Below are positions 43,421 through 51,422 of a DNA stretch of 64,000 nucleotides, piece by piece. The position numbers and the translations under genes are program-made. Source of the DNA: an uncultured Bacteroidota bacterium (GTDB taxonomy: Bacteria > Bacteroidota > Bacteroidia > Chitinophagales > Chitinophagaceae); assembly GCA_903824665.1 (NCBI GenBank), contig CAIJXT010000015.1:124001-188000 (forward strand), in the 5' to 3' direction. Within the stretch, counting starts at the first letter, position 1. The number at the start of each line of letters is the position of its first letter. The notes beneath the pieces were generated by a model. It saw nothing but the letters and a program-made list of their open reading frames with translations. It was not told where the DNA came from and did no database searches.

Positions 43421-46362
43421 AGTTTGGTTTGATTTGTCTGTGTGATGATCAATAACATTCCACATTTTTCGCCATTGTCCACACTGAGATCCACTCCTGC
43501 ATCTGCAGCCCGCTGGCGCATGTTGTTCAGTCCATAGCTTTCCGGCTTTTGTTGTTGCCTGTTAAATCCGATACCATTGTCGGCATAGGCTATGTAGATT
43601 CCCTGTTTAGTTGAGAAAGTAATCTCTATTTCTGATGCTTCAGCATGTTTTAACGTGTTGTGTAAAGCCTCTTGCAATATGCGAAGGATATTCAGCGCCG
43701 TTGCGGGTTTCAACACGATTTCATTTGAGATGTCTTCCCTGAATTGTATTTTGATACCGGGGTAGCTTTTGAGTATGGTTTTGGCAAAGGCCTTATATCT
43801 GTCACATAGACTCGTTACGGAAATGTACTCGTTGTTGAGCGCCCATATACTCTCTCTAAGGTTTTGCATTATGCTTTTCCCCGTTTCTGCCACGCGTGCC
43901 AAAGCTGCATTGTCTGCATCAGGCAGTGCCATTGATTGCAGATCTCTTAGGTTTGCATTGAGTGTAGTGGCCTGTGCTCCGAGATTATCGTGTAGCTCCC
44001 TTGAGATGCGTTCACGCTCATTTTGCAGCGCATGTTGAAGTTGCAACTGTTGCATTATTTTTTTTATTTTATTGCGATGTATCAGATGGGCCGTAAGGTA
44101 GATTACCCCGGAGAATACAGCGAACTCCAATGCATAAAACCACCATTGCATCCAATACGGTTGGGCTATTGTCATTTTCAGTGTAGTTGAGGTGCTGAAC
44201 TTATTATTTTTGATATTGCCTGTTTGTATTTCCAATGAATAAGAACCGGGTTGTAGAGACAGCGAGAATTCGTTTCCGGCGCGTAATTCCTGCCATACAG
44301 AATCGCTCTCCGATAGCCGATACCTGAATAGTGCATGGTCTGGTGGGGTAAATGACAGATCGGCTACGGAGATCGTAATTCTGTGCCGTTTGTAAGGCAG
44401 TTTTAACTCAGATAAGTGCGGGTCAGCCGTGTCTGTTTTCAGGCCGGATCCCAGCGTATAGATTGCGGTAATTGCAGGTGGCAAAGGTGGTTCTGCGTTG
44501 TTTATGCTTTCTGGGTTAAACTCCGATATTCCGGCACTTGTGCCTGCCAGCATTCTGCCATCAGGTAGTCTGCAAAAGCAATTCGAGTTGCATTCGTTAC
44601 TTACAAAACCGTCGGCCGACGTAAATTGACGGCAGTTTTTTGTACGGTAGTCGTATGCCAGAATACCTTTGTTGGTTGTGAGCCACAGTTCGCTTCTACC
44701 CACGGGTATGATGTTATAAAAGTACCGTTCTGTTAAGCCGGATATTTTCTGTAACGTTTGCTTGTCAGTAGCTGTGTACAGGCCGTTGGTTGTGGCAATA
44801 AATAGTTTTCCGTCAGGTGTTTCTACGAAGTCTTTTACCCTTGCTTCTGGGTTATTGTTTAGCGAATAAGACCTGATGCGCGTTCCCGATAGTGTCAGTT
44901 CATCATATCCGCCACTGTATCCGGCGTAGATCCGATTGCCGGTTGTATAAGTTCCTGCGAGTGTTTTTTGGTTGGTGTAAATCGTCTTTGCTATTTTCTG
45001 TCGGTTGGCATCTTCAATGCGTAGCAGGTCATTCCGGGATGTGATCAGAAATTCGTGACTACCCAGTTTGGTTTGGCTTGAGTAATAGGTAAAGCCGTTT
45101 GACGGACGATTTCCGGAGATTGTAGCTTCCGTTATGGTTTTTTCCCTGAGGCTAAGTTGATAGAAACAAGGGTATTCTTCCGATACCAGTAAGTAGGTAT
45201 TGCTATCTGTCTGCAAAGCGTTGATCATGTTCTTGTTTGCAACGAGGTAGCTGTTGCTATATGCCCTATAGTCTTCGATTAAAGTGCCGTGGAGACCAAA
45301 GAATGCAAACCCACCATTATAGTACGTTGCGAGCACCCGATTATGCTTTTCGTCGTACTGCAGGCTCTTTACAAACGATCCCGTATGTGCTGAATGATCC
45401 CATGTCATAAAATGACTATCTTTTTGGTTTATTAACCAAAGTCCGGTGTTTGTGGAGCCGATCCAGAAATTGCCGCTACGGTCTTTGATCATTTTGGTAA
45501 CTGTGACACCAGTGCTAAAGTTTTTGCCAACCATATTCATCCATTGGTAACCATGATCATTTAGTATGTCATTCCGGAAATAGATCGAGCTGTCGGTAAG
45601 GGTGATTGTTGGGTATCCGGCGTTTTGTGCGGTGCTGCTCTTTGCAGTTGATAGTTTCAGCGCTGGTAGAATGGTCTTCCTTAACTCCTCGTTGAAAAAA
45701 AAATCGGCTTTTTTGCTTTTGGTATCCGTTTGCAGCAGCATCTGCTCGGTGTAGCTTTTTAGGTCGATGCAGAAAATGTGGTCATCCTGGTAGTACATGA
45801 ATCTACTGCTATCGGGTTGGGGTATTTCACAATACAGCGCATTTCCAGAAGTAAAGAAAAAAGGCCGTTTCCCTGCGTATCTAACGCTCAAACTGCCCGT
45901 ATTTATTTCATACAAACCTTCATTTTGCTTGTATATACTGATGGTTCCGGAACGGTTTCGGTTGAGAATAACGATGAAGTCTGACGCCAATTTTGCCGGG
46001 AACCATTTTATGATCCTTGCTTTCCGTGTTCTGAAATCGTAACAGGCGATGAGTACCGGCGATATAATCCAAACATTGCCCGCTTTGTCTGATACAAACT
46101 GTGCCGTTTGCAAGTCGCTGATAATTTGTCCGGTGGACCGCTGAAAATCATAGAAATGAACCCCGTCTGTTCTTCTCACTCCAGCCGCCGTTGACACCCA
46201 GATATACCCCTCGTCATCTTGCAAAAGGTCATTTACTGAGTTTTGTGGCAGCCCATTGTCAACTGTAAAATTGCGAACAAACACTTTTTTTGATAGACCT
46301 CCGAACATTCTGTTAGACGAACAGAAAAAGAACAAGAGCAAGATTATCAACAGCCTTGGCAT
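43417..46362 (-). CDS. sensor histidine kinase with periplasmic two-component propeller
   Basis: A 981-residue membrane kinase. After a signal/anchor (RLLIILLLFFFCSSNRMFGG) a large periplasmic part contains Reg_prop-type repeats (NGLPQNSVNDLLQDDEGYIWVSTAAGV; DRSGNFWIGSTNTGLWLIN) forming propellers, then a Y_Y_Y domain (VADLSFTPPDHALFRYRLSESDSVW). A single helix (YALEFAVFSGVIYLTAHLI) leads to a HisKA_3 domain (RERISRELHDNLGAQATTL, phospho-His in ELHDN) and an HATPase domain (LQEALHNTLKHA, ADNGIGFN). A TTG six codons upstream is possible, ATG 46362 is used. With the adjacent regulator it forms a complete two-component system of a kind common in Bacteroidota for sensing glycans or other external cues. 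Confidence 0.95.
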   Translation of the reverse strand: MPRLLIILLLFFFCSSNRMFGGLSKKVFVRNFTVDNGLPQNSVNDLLQDDEGYIWVSTAAGVRRTDGVHFYDFQRSTGQIISDLQTAQFVSDKAGNVWIISPVLIACYDFRTRKARIIKWFPAKLASDFIVILNRNRSGTISIYKQNEGLYEINTGSLSVRYAGKRPFFFTSGNALYCEIPQPDSSRFMYYQDDHIFCIDLKSYTEQMLLQTDTKSKKADFFFNEELRKTILPALKLSTAKSSTAQNAGYPTITLTDSSIYFRNDILNDHGYQWMNMVGKNFSTGVTVTKMIKDRSGNFWIGSTNTGLWLINQKDSHFMTWDHSAHTGSFVKSLQYDEKHNRVLATYYNGGFAFFGLHGTLIEDYRAYSNSYLVANKNMINALQTDSNTYLLVSEEYPCFYQLSLREKTITEATISGNRPSNGFTYYSSQTKLGSHEFLITSRNDLLRIEDANRQKIAKTIYTNQKTLAGTYTTGNRIYAGYSGGYDELTLSGTRIRSYSLNNNPEARVKDFVETPDGKLFIATTNGLYTATDKQTLQKISGLTERYFYNIIPVGRSELWLTTNKGILAYDYRTKNCRQFTSADGFVSNECNSNCFCRLPDGRMLAGTSAGISEFNPESINNAEPPLPPAITAIYTLGSGLKTDTADPHLSELKLPYKRHRITISVADLSFTPPDHALFRYRLSESDSVWQELRAGNEFSLSLQPGSYSLEIQTGNIKNNKFSTSTTLKMTIAQPYWMQWWFYALEFAVFSGVIYLTAHLIHRNKIKKIMQQLQLQHALQNERERISRELHDNLGAQATTLNANLRDLQSMALPDADNAALARVAETGKSIMQNLRESIWALNNEYISVTSLCDRYKAFAKTILKSYPGIKIQFREDISNEIVLKPATALNILRILQEALHNTLKHAEASEIEITFSTKQGIYIAYADNGIGFNRQQQKPESYGLNNMRQRAADAGVDLSVDNGEKCGMLLIITQTNQTKL

Positions 46363-46464
46363 CTGGCACAGGTGGTTCAAGCTTATGTATTAAACAGGTG
46401 CTAATATACTCGATTTTTCTTTCTGCTTGCCGGAGATGCTGTTTTGGTAAATGAGCTTTTCAGC

Positions 46465-47400
46465 TCATTTATTTCGCCTTGTGAAGAATTGAGAGATCAT
46501 GAAGGTGGCTCTCCATGTAAAGCAACCTGTAAACAGCGCTTTCTGCTCTTTGGTATGGTTGTAGGGTAGTAACGAAACATCAAAGTCCCAGCCTACACCT
46601 GAGTTTGAGATACCATAACCAAATCTGTATCCTGTTTTCTTGGCAGCCACACCGCTGGTATCCATGACAATGTTGTATTTGGGCATTGATACATCCACCG
46701 TTGGAAACAGCACATCAAAATAGAAGCGTTTTTTGTACACTGCTTTGTATATTTTGCCGCGGTATCCCACTTTCGAGTTCACTTTATCCTCCAGAGCAAT
46801 GCCTGCATAAGGGATGGTATAGATACTCTTCACGCGTAATTGATCATAGGGAAAGCCTGGTGTAGGCACGGTACTGTTTTCAACAAACAGTCCTTTTGGC
46901 GCTGTTCGTGCCAGCTCCAGGTGCATGTAGCCCACACGCGCGTTGAGACTGGTGTAGTGATCGAGGTACTCGTTTATGTAATACATGGCTCTGAACTTGT
47001 CCCCTTTGTTGATTGCAGACCTGCTTATTGCAACCTTTGTTTTGGAGTTGCTCTTACCGCCAAAAAGCGTCAGATTGATACCTGCGTCGTAGAATTGCTG
47101 GTCTGCTGGGTTTTCGTTTTTTAGTGAGTTGAAGATAGCAGGTGCCCAGGTGCCATAAGCCCCTATTCGCTTGAAAACAGGAGTTGTGACCTGCACGAAC
47201 AGGTTGAAATGAGTGAATCCGACCCCACCCAGTCCCAACGATGCTGAAAAGAAATCGTAACGGGGGTGACTGCTGATGACGCCCTCTTTGTAGCCGGATT
47301 TTTCTTTTGGAGTTTCTCCAATGCCTTTCTCTTTTTGTGCCAAAGCGTGTGAGGTCAATACGACGCTGATTAGAAATACTGTGAGTCTTTTCATGTTCAT
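46465..47400 (-). CDS. predicted outer-membrane beta-barrel-like protein
   Basis: A 311-residue protein with a signal peptide (LTVFLISVVLTSHALAQ) and a mature part rich in alternating aromatic strands (YDFFSASLGLGGVGFTHFNLF; FRAMYYINEYLDHYTSLNARVGYMHLEL; YRFGYGISNSGVGWDFDVSLLP). The pattern suits an outer-membrane barrel, though the sequence family is not known to me. It lies upstream of the kinase on the same strand (102 bases between), and the palindrome at 47453-47472 sits ~55 bases ahead of its start, so it is a likely target of the two-component system. An ATG at 47394 is an alternative start. Confidence 0.75.
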   Translation of the reverse strand: MNMKRLTVFLISVVLTSHALAQKEKGIGETPKEKSGYKEGVISSHPRYDFFSASLGLGGVGFTHFNLFVQVTTPVFKRIGAYGTWAPAIFNSLKNENPADQQFYDAGINLTLFGGKSNSKTKVAISRSAINKGDKFRAMYYINEYLDHYTSLNARVGYMHLELARTAPKGLFVENSTVPTPGFPYDQLRVKSIYTIPYAGIALEDKVNSKVGYRGKIYKAVYKKRFYFDVLFPTVDVSMPKYNIVMDTSGVAAKKTGYRFGYGISNSGVGWDFDVSLLPYNHTKEQKALFTGCFTWRATFMISQFFTRRNK

Positions 47401-47452
47401 AATTGCTGTTTTTTAATGAGTTGCAAAAATGCAGCGCTAGGGTTGCCTGGGG

Positions 47453-47472
47453 TATACGTTATATGACGTATA
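47453..47472. promoter_or_regulatory. Palindrome TATACGTTATATGACGTATA
   Basis: A 20-base near-perfect palindrome; its core TACGTTATATGACGTA differs by one base from the site at 41290-41305. It lies about 55 bases ahead of the gene starting at 47400 on the minus strand. Confidence 0.6.
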
Positions 47473-47751
47473 TCTTCGTTTTTGGCAGAGCAATACAAAA
47501 GCGATTAGTGTCATCCAGAGGAATCTGATGGACGCTGCCAGGATTCGCAGCATTCCTGATCTTCTTTTTTCAAACTTGGAAACTTTCAGAAAGTTAGTGA
47601 TACTGCCTACAGTAGCTGAAAAAATGGTATCAATCCATCTTTGGAAACATTTGACATAGATATTAGGATTGCTTAATTTCCATATTGCCTTATAAGCCAT
47701 TGTGATGATCATTCATATTATGAGTTCGTAATTTTGCATAAATCACAAATC

Positions 47752-48354
47752 ATGAAAGTCGTGTCAACAGTTATAGTTATCGCCATCGTATTATTTACAT
47801 TATTATCTTATATGTCATACGCATCTAGTAAAAAGGTAGAAAGGCAGAAATTTGATCTTATTAAGGATGAAAACGGCTTTGAAGTTCGTTTCTATCCCAA
47901 AGCTATAATGGCATCGGTATCTTCCGTTAAACATGGAAATGAAAAGAATGCCAACCAAAATTTCGGGCGATTAGCCAGCTACATATTTGGCGGCAACAAA
48001 GAGGATAAGAAAATAGCGATGACGGCACCTGTATATATGGAAAGGAATACGGAGGCAAACAAGATGAGTTTCGTACTACCTTCTGGATATAACATGAATG
48101 ATCTGCCACACCCTAATGACTCCACTATTACACTGCATTACTCGGATGAAGGATATTATGCCGCTTTGCGGTTCGGGGGATTTGCCAGTGAGCATAAAAT
48201 AGCCATAAAGGAAAATGAGCTGAAGGAATTATTGAAGAAGGCAGGTTATGAAACAGTGGGCAACTTCAACTACCTTGGGTACAACGCCCCCTGGGAAGTC
48301 ATCAACAGGGAAAACGACATAATCGTAAAGATTAAGTATGAAGGAAAGAAATAA
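47752..48354 (+). CDS. SOUL-type heme-binding family protein
   Basis: A 200-residue protein with an N-terminal membrane anchor (VVSTVIVIAIVLFTLLSYMSYA) and a SOUL domain: DENGFEVRFYPKAIMASVSS, NFGRLASYIFGGNKEDKKIAMTAPVYME (the classical MTxPV block), FVLPSGYNM and the end YLGYNAPWEVINRENDIIVKI. SOUL proteins bind heme or hydrophobic ligands in some cases; the role in bacteria is unknown. TAATTTTG at 47729-47736 is a -7 element close to the start. It is followed by the terminator hairpin of repeat copy D. Confidence 0.92.
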   Translation: MKVVSTVIVIAIVLFTLLSYMSYASSKKVERQKFDLIKDENGFEVRFYPKAIMASVSSVKHGNEKNANQNFGRLASYIFGGNKEDKKIAMTAPVYMERNTEANKMSFVLPSGYNMNDLPHPNDSTITLHYSDEGYYAALRFGGFASEHKIAIKENELKELLKKAGYETVGNFNYLGYNAPWEVINRENDIIVKIKYEGKK

Positions 48355-48421
48355 TGGTCCGATCAATAGCCCTTTGACATCTATTCGAATTAATTGCCTA
48401 AACAAATCCTCTAAAAACGAT

Positions 48422-48495
48422 GAAACCCGCAACAATCGCGGGTTTCATTTTCTACAAAGTCGGGACGACAGGACAAGTTTCGAACTTGTTTATCA
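48422..48495. repeat. Dispersed repeat, copy D, with terminator and tRNA 3'-end fragment
   Basis: GAAACCCGC-AACAATC-GCGGGTTTC (48422-48446) is a strong hairpin followed by ATTTTC, which can terminate the SOUL gene. After it comes GTCGGGACGACAGGA (48459-48473), identical to the 3' end of the tRNA-Pro genes nearby (read on the other strand), then ACAAGTTTCGAACTTGT, a T-arm-like hairpin. Copies A-C share the hairpin and a degenerate form of this core. Confidence 0.6.
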
Positions 48496-48592
48496 GAGAC
48501 TTGATAGCGTTGCAAGCATTAATGAGTAAGATCGGGCATTAATTGGTAGGAACGGTCTGATTCGTGTATAGATTGGCTGAACAATGTTCGAA

Positions 48593-48832
48593 TTATTCGT
48601 GATGCGTTTTTGCATAATCATACAAAAATTCCGGGCAAAAATCATAACCATTAGGCCAGGTAATGTAACCATCTTCCACTTTTACGGAATCGAAAAACGA
48701 CCGTTCTCTTAATGCACTAGAGACGCCAGATTTAATAAAAGGCTTAATATCAATGTTGAATATCTCTCCATTATTAAACCTGACACTCAGCATATTGTTC
48801 TCAAGGGGCAACGCTTGTGTAATCTCTTTCAT
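48593..48832 (-). CDS. DUF2442 protein, probable partner in a toxin-antitoxin-like pair
   Basis: A 79-residue protein (ALPLENNMLSVRFNNGEIFNIDIKPFI...FFDSVKVEDGYITWPNGYDFCPEFLYDYAK) with the DUF2442 pattern, in particular the ITWPNGYDFCPEFLY end. DUF2442 and DUF4160 genes are frequently neighbours and were predicted as toxin-antitoxin partners. It lies five bases behind the DUF4160 gene and is surely in the same operon. Confidence 0.9.
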   Translation of the reverse strand: MKEITQALPLENNMLSVRFNNGEIFNIDIKPFIKSGVSSALRERSFFDSVKVEDGYITWPNGYDFCPEFLYDYAKTHHE

Positions 48833-48837
48833 AATTA

Positions 48838-49098
48838 TTAAGTTAATGGCTCAATTGGTTGCGGCGGGGTATCGTTCCTCAATAGTTCCCAATCTTTTTT
48901 AAGTTCGTCTTTATGATCAACCGCCCATTCCACTACCAACTTATAGACACGTTTTGGCAAATTTCCCGCCAGTATTTCTAGTGTTTCGATAGATACCTCT
49001 GCTTTAAAATCGTTATAATAAGCATGAAAATGAGGCGGGTTATGCTCATTATAGAACATCCGTATAATAATTCCCAAAAATCTACTTATTTCAGGCAT
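48838..49098 (-). CDS. DUF4160 protein, probable partner in a toxin-antitoxin-like pair
   Basis: An 86-residue protein with the DUF4160 signature MPEISRFLGIIIRMFYNEHNPPHFHAYY (the PEIxRFxGIxIxMxxxEHxPPHFHAxY motif) and the end VVEWAVDHKDELKKDWELLRN. Upstream frame beyond ATG 49098 would run through the tRNA-Pro and its terminator, so it is not real. A -7-like TATTTTTG lies on the minus strand at 49103-49110, directly behind the tRNA terminator, giving a leaderless or nearly leaderless message. Role within the pair (toxin or antitoxin) is not settled. Confidence 0.9.
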   Translation of the reverse strand: MPEISRFLGIIIRMFYNEHNPPHFHAYYNDFKAEVSIETLEILAGNLPKRVYKLVVEWAVDHKDELKKDWELLRNDTPPQPIEPLT

Positions 49099-49113
49099 TG
49101 TACAAAAATAAAA

Positions 49114-49141
49114 TAAAAAAAGCAGTTCTGTTCGAACTGCT
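49114..49141 (-). terminator. Terminator of the first tRNA-Pro gene
   Basis: On the minus strand AGCAGTTC-GAACA-GAACTGCT is followed by seven T. It lies 10 bases behind the 3' end of the tRNA gene. Confidence 0.85.
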
Positions 49142-49151
49142 CTGATTAATG

Positions 49152-49226
49152 TCGGGACGACAGGATTCGAACCCGCGACCACATGACCCCCCAGCCATAT
49201 ACGCTACCGGGCTGCGCTACGTCCCG
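49152..49226 (-). tRNA. tRNA-Pro-like gene (GGG) with expanded anticodon loop
   Basis: A 75-base cloverleaf: acceptor CGGGACG/CGTCCCG + A73, D-stem GCGC/GCGT, anticodon stem TATGG/TCATG, T-arm GCGGG-TTCGAAT-CCTGT. The anticodon loop is CTGGGGGG, eight bases instead of seven, because there are six C in a row on the plus strand where the copy at 51296 has five. Two stem positions also differ from that copy and turn Watson-Crick pairs into G-U pairs. It has its own terminator. It may be a +1 frameshifting tRNA, a decaying duplicate, or a homopolymer sequencing error. Confidence 0.75.
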
Positions 49227-49421
49227 AAAAAAATACAGGAACTAAATAAAGAAATAATTGAAATCACGAAACAGAGCGCTCGAAATTGCAATCTGCCCAG
49301 AACGGGAAATGGAGCCAACCGGAATAAATGATACCTTATCTACGTTTGTAACAAGCTTAAAAGTGCAGGGCCTTACAAATACACTATCTTAGCTATTGCA
49401 TAAAAAACATGCAACCCAGCT

Positions 49422-50033
49422 ATGGGCAACAAATTATCCGATTCCTTCGGCGACATAGATATTTATCTCTTCGACCAATTGCTGAAGGGTAGGTATGATA
49501 ATTGCAAAGATGTTATTGATGTGGGCTGTGGCAATGGTAGAAACATTGTCTATTTCCTGAAAAATGATTTCAATGTCTTTGGGATCGATGCAAACGCCAG
49601 CGCTGTAGAAACCGTAAAAGAGATGGCCCGGCAATTGGCACCAGGCGTGCCGGCAGGCCACTTTGTTGTTGCAAAAGCAGAGGATATACCGTTCGGCGAT
49701 GCGTCTTTTGATCTTGTTATATGCAGCGCTGTGTTGCACTTTGCAGATAACAAGGCTCATTTTGAGCAGATGGTACACTCCATGTGGCGCGTTTTAAGGC
49801 CGGGTGGCTTTTTCTTTGCAAGGCTCGCTTCTGATATCGGCATTGAAGACCGTGTAAAGAATGTCGGGGACGGAAGATACCTATTGCCGGACGGCTCAAC
49901 GCGCTACCTGGTCGGCCACGACTCCCTGCTGCACTATACGCAGCAGTTTGGCGGCGAGTTATACGAGCCCATAAAAACAACCAATGTCAACAACCTTCGT
50001 GCAATGACTACATGGTGCATGAGGAAGAAATAG
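49422..50033 (+). CDS. class I SAM-dependent methyltransferase
   Basis: A 203-residue methyltransferase with motif I VIDVGCGNGRNIVYFL, motif II area FGIDANASAVE, ASFDLVICSAVLHFADN (post-motif), and WRVLRPGGFFFARL. It is of the UbiE/Methyltransf_11 type; substrate unknown. It lies between the two tRNA-Pro genes and directly ahead of the beta-lactamase gene, with no gap suggestive of separate transcription. Confidence 0.9.
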   Translation: MGNKLSDSFGDIDIYLFDQLLKGRYDNCKDVIDVGCGNGRNIVYFLKNDFNVFGIDANASAVETVKEMARQLAPGVPAGHFVVAKAEDIPFGDASFDLVICSAVLHFADNKAHFEQMVHSMWRVLRPGGFFFARLASDIGIEDRVKNVGDGRYLLPDGSTRYLVGHDSLLHYTQQFGGELYEPIKTTNVNNLRAMTTWCMRKK

Positions 50034-50083
50034 TGCAGCATTTCAATTGCCCAGATTCTCTCTACATTTATGAAAAACAACGG

Positions 50084-50980
50084 ATGAATATAGCCAGGAA
50101 AATACTGTTCATTTTGATAGCTTTCGTGCTGATGCCGCATATGGCATCATCCCAGCCTGGTCTCCGCGAAAAAATACAAACCGTCATTGACACATCAAAA
50201 GCAAAGATAGGTGTAGGCATATTGGGGCTCGATTTTAAGGATAGCCTTGTGATAAATAATGATACACACTATCCTATGCTGAGCGTGTATAAATCTCCAT
50301 TGGCAATAATGATACTTCACCAGGTGGATATAGGCAAGCTATCACTTGAACAAAACATCCACATAACACGCGAAGAGCTTGATACCAATACCTGGAGCCC
50401 GATCGCCCGTGACTTTCCCAACCAGGACGTGGACATGAAACTATCTGACCTGCTGATATATACTGTGTCAAAGAGCGACAACAATGGCTGCGATGTCCTT
50501 TTCAGTCTGGCAGGCGGTACCGCGGCAGTTGAGAAGTACATACACGATTTAGGGGTGAAAGACCTAGCCATAAAGGCAACAGAGGAAGAAATGGGCGGGA
50601 AGTGGAAAGTGCAATACCGCAACTGGTGCAAACCCTCTGCCATGCTGCAGTTGCTGCAAATACTTTATGAAGGTAAAGTGCTGTCTAAGTCTTCCAATGA
50701 CTTCCTGATGAAAGCAATGATAGAAAGCAGCAATTCACCGGCTCGGCTCAAGGGCTTGCTGCCTGCGGGCACAATTGTGGCGCATAAAACAGGTACGTCA
50801 AACACAAATAACAAGGGCATGAAAGCTGCCACCAACGATGCAGGCATAGTAACAACAGCCAATGCCCGCCACTATGCCATAGTAGTATATGTATCTGACT
50901 ATCCGGGAGGCACGGCGAGAGGTGAACATATGATAGCGGAAATTTCAAAAATAGTATTCGACCATTATGCAGGGAAATAA
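50084..50980 (+). CDS. class A beta-lactamase
   Basis: A 298-residue periplasmic serine beta-lactamase. A signal peptide (KILFILIAFVLMPHMASSQ) precedes the catalytic domain. All key motifs are present: SVYK at 67-70 (Ser nucleophile and Lys), SDN at 131-133, an omega-loop with acidic residues at 167-169 and Asn180, and KTGTS at 235-239. The spacing and the SVYKSPLAI block resemble the subclass A2 enzymes found in Bacteroidota (CepA/CfxA-like). The frame extends upstream inside the methyltransferase gene, but ATG 50084 precedes the signal peptide. It lies between duplicated tRNA-Pro genes. Confidence 0.93.
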   Translation: MNIARKILFILIAFVLMPHMASSQPGLREKIQTVIDTSKAKIGVGILGLDFKDSLVINNDTHYPMLSVYKSPLAIMILHQVDIGKLSLEQNIHITREELDTNTWSPIARDFPNQDVDMKLSDLLIYTVSKSDNNGCDVLFSLAGGTAAVEKYIHDLGVKDLAIKATEEEMGGKWKVQYRNWCKPSAMLQLLQILYEGKVLSKSSNDFLMKAMIESSNSPARLKGLLPAGTIVAHKTGTSNTNNKGMKAATNDAGIVTTANARHYAIVVYVSDYPGGTARGEHMIAEISKIVFDHYAGK

Positions 50981-51085
50981 ACCTATGGTTCTATCGATCA
51001 GCGTTGCAACGCCCTGAAACAACAAGAGTGAAAGTCACTCCGATAGCTATCGGAACTCCCGATCTGTTTCTTTAGCGCTCGGCAG

Positions 51086-51112
51086 TCGGGGAAGCAGGAT
51101 TTGAACCATGCC
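51086..51112 (-). pseudogene. tRNA 3'-end relic
   Basis: On the minus strand GGTTCAAATCCTGCTTCCCCGA reads like a T-arm plus acceptor end with a bulged T in the stem; no matching 5' half is found. Nearby lie a perfect palindrome CCGATAGCTATCGG (51040-51053) and GCGTTGCAACGC (51001-51012). The 315-base gap contains no gene. Confidence 0.4.
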
Positions 51113-51259
51113 CGCCTTGGAAACATATTTTGACTTCTATATCAGAAGACTGTGAAAAGGCCATGCCAGGTGCGGTAAACATGTGCCCAACCAGAAAAAA
51201 ATATTGTAGGTAATGAGCTACAGCCATATTGCACAAACTTAGGGATTAAATCACAACGC

Positions 51260-51286
51260 AAAAAAGCCCAGCATTGCTGCTGAGCT
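51260..51286 (-). terminator. Terminator of the second tRNA-Pro gene
   Basis: On the minus strand AGCTCAGCA-GCAA-TGCTGGGCT, with one mismatch, is followed by a T-run. It lies 9 bases behind the tRNA gene. Confidence 0.8.
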
Positions 51287-51295
51287 CTCTTAATG

Positions 51296-51369
51296 TCGGG
51301 ACGACAGGATTCGAACCTGCGACCACATGACCCCCAGCCATGTACGCTACCGGGCTGCGCTACGTCCCG
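51296..51369 (-). tRNA. tRNA-Pro (GGG)
   Basis: A normal 74-base cloverleaf: acceptor CGGGACG/CGTCCCG + A73, D-stem GCGC/GCGT, anticodon stem CATGG/TCATG, seven-base loop CTGGGGG (anticodon GGG, G37), T-arm GCAGG-TTCGAAT-CCTGT. CCA is not encoded. Confidence 0.95.
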
Positions 51370-51422
51370 AAAACCATTAGGTTTTCATTTAAAAGGGGCT
51401 GCAAAGATAGTCTAAAATTCTT

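Noticed and set aside
47437-47712. Minus-strand frame of 91 codons upstream of the outer-membrane protein gene
   Set aside because: It runs through the control palindrome, has no recognisable family and unusual residue order; more likely non-coding.
49099-49182. Upstream extension of the DUF4160 frame
   Set aside because: It overlaps the tRNA-Pro gene and its terminator; the family signature starts at the ATG at 49098.
51086-51160. Complete additional tRNA gene
   Set aside because: Only the T-arm and acceptor 3' side resemble a tRNA; stem pairing fails elsewhere, so it is listed as a relic only.
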